Positions 6,186 to 6,528 of a stretch of 6,528 nt of DNA are shown one piece after another. How positions within the stretch are numbered: the first letter of the stretch is position 1; every line of letters starts with the position of its first letter. The position numbers were made by a program, and so were the translations under genes. The stretch lies in assembly GCA_030152125.1 (NCBI GenBank), contig JASLIR010000330.1, positions 1 through 6,528 of the forward strand, read 5' to 3'. A model generated the notes under the pieces. The model was not told the origin of the DNA. It worked only from the letters and a program-made list of their open reading frames with translations, and ran no database searches. Origin of the DNA: Alkanindiges sp. (lineage in GTDB: Bacteria; Pseudomonadota; Gammaproteobacteria; Pseudomonadales; Moraxellaceae).

Positions 6186-6232
6186 AAAAAAGGCCTAAAC
6201 CGTTATAGTTTAAGCCTTTTTTGAGGTATATG
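6179..6232 (-). repeat. Terminator-like intergenic repeat, copy 2 (right of EAL gene)
   Basis: This is the second copy of the ~50-bp element, in the same orientation as 4431-4482 and about 1.75 kb away. Roughly four out of five positions match by eye, including AGCCA before the hairpin and AGGTATATG after it. Together the copies bracket the EAL gene as direct repeats. Confidence 0.7.
6186..6222. terminator. Strong bidirectional intrinsic terminator hairpin
   Basis: AAAAAAGGCCTAAAC (6186-6200) pairs with GTTTAAGCCTTTTTT (6208-6222) around a 7-nt loop, with a single imperfect pair (C-A on plus, G-U on minus). A-tract and T-tract flanks let it work in both directions. It could end a transcript coming from the right of the window and insulate the EAL promoter. 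No gene ends next to it within the window on either side. Confidence 0.75.
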
Positions 6233-6302
6233 GGATGGCGTCTACTGAACAAGCACTATAACGAGTTGATATAGAGCATCTTTACGCGTTCAAAAAAAAT
6301 CA

Positions 6303-6322
6303 GTGTACACATTGGTGTACAT
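6303..6322. promoter_or_regulatory. Tandem palindromic sites GTGTACA(C/T), possible operator
   Basis: GTGTACAC (6303-6310) is a perfect 8-bp palindrome and GTGTACAT (6315-6322) repeats it 12 bp on with one change. The two TGTACA cores are in phase at just over one helical turn, a common layout for cooperative repressor binding. The regulator is unknown. Confidence 0.35.
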
Positions 6323-6333
6323 GAGGTAAATCG

Positions 6334-6394
6334 GTAAGATAACCACAATAAGTTGTACTAATTTTTATCCACTTATTCGCCCAAGTCATCTTAC
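6334..6394. repeat. Nested inverted repeats
   Basis: The outer arms GTAAGAT (6334-6340) and ATCTTAC (6388-6394) enclose inner arms AATAAGT (6347-6353) and ACTTATT (6371-6377). Both are perfect 7-bp stems, separated by an internal loop of 6 and 10 nt, with a 17-nt apical loop. A further AATAAGT at 6413-6419 could pair with the same ACTTATT, giving an alternative fold. The AT-rich stems are weak, so a functional RNA is only a possibility. Confidence 0.4.
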
Positions 6395-6528
6395 TTCTTT
6401 CGTACATTAAAAAATAAGTATAAGCGATAATATTACGACAATGTAAAAGAGCTTGAGACATTCTTGACCAATATTTAGTTGAAAAGAGACTTAAAAGTGC
6501 AATTTGTTTATATTTTAACCAATATAGT

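Larger units (their letters stand above)
6223..6528. other. Gene-free AT-rich right end with structured repeats
   Basis: I see no open frame with a start and ribosome binding site on either strand here. The stretch is clearly more AT-rich than the genes. It contains tandem TGTACA palindromes (6303-6322), a nested inverted repeat (6334-6394) and a direct repeat ACCAATAT (6467-6474 and 6518-6525). It may be a long regulatory region for a gene starting beyond 6528, a non-coding RNA, or a boundary with foreign DNA; the window does not decide. Confidence 0.45.

Noticed and set aside
4431..6232. EAL gene as cargo of an insertion sequence or composite transposon
   Set aside because: The flanking repeats are direct rather than terminal inverted, and there is no transposase or target-site duplication that I can see.
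6070..6252. 60-codon minus-strand open frame upstream of the EAL gene
   Set aside because: It runs straight through the strong terminator hairpin at 6186-6222, and its composition (K, N and G runs from A/T tracts) looks like translated non-coding DNA. No recognisable domain.
6467..6525. Direct repeat ACCAATAT (two copies) as an iteron or CRISPR-like array
   Set aside because: Only two 8-bp copies in AT-rich DNA; expected by chance and without regular spacing or further units.

Overview
The window is ordinary bacterial chromosome with six protein genes. Gene density, Shine-Dalgarno-led starts and A-tract/T-tract hairpins fit a proteobacterium. My tentative guess is a gammaproteobacterium near the Moraxellaceae (Acinetobacter/Alkanindiges-like), based on protein flavour only. 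Genes are of balanced base composition, while the last ~290 bases are clearly AT-rich. I see no rRNA, tRNA, CRISPR array, transposase or phage gene.

Layout: (1) Bases 1-672, minus strand: the N-terminal 224 codons of an exported class I SAM-dependent methyltransferase-like protein, cut by the window edge. (2) Bases 673-940: a divergent intergenic region with an 11-bp direct repeat just upstream of the next operon, a good candidate for an AraC-type operator. (3) Bases 941-3243, plus strand: a compact three-gene operon with 26-27 nt gaps, encoding an alpha/beta hydrolase, a classical short-chain dehydrogenase/reductase (SDR), and a small DUF2505-like (SRPBCC-type) protein. (4) Bases 3350-4369, minus strand, convergent with the operon: an AraC-family regulator of the VirS/OruR architecture (arabinose-binding-like N-terminal domain plus C-terminal HTH), with a GTG start and a near-consensus sigma70 promoter. 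(5) Bases 4586-5992, minus strand: a membrane-anchored EAL-domain c-di-GMP phosphodiesterase with all catalytic residues present and no GGDEF domain. (6) Bases 5993-6528: a gene-free stretch with a strong bidirectional terminator hairpin followed by AT-rich DNA holding tandem palindromes and nested inverted repeats.

Working together (inference): the hydrolase could release an alcohol or acid from an ester, the SDR could oxidise or reduce it, and the DUF2505 protein could bind a hydrophobic intermediate, all under the neighbouring AraC regulator acting at the 868-895 repeat. This resembles a reduced form of the mycobacterial mymA-type arrangement (VirS regulator, LipR hydrolase, SadH SDR) without the flavin monooxygenase. 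The substrate cannot be read from sequence. The EAL gene looks like an independent unit. It lies between two same-orientation copies of a ~50-bp terminator-like repeat, the most unusual non-coding structure here along with the structured AT-rich right end.
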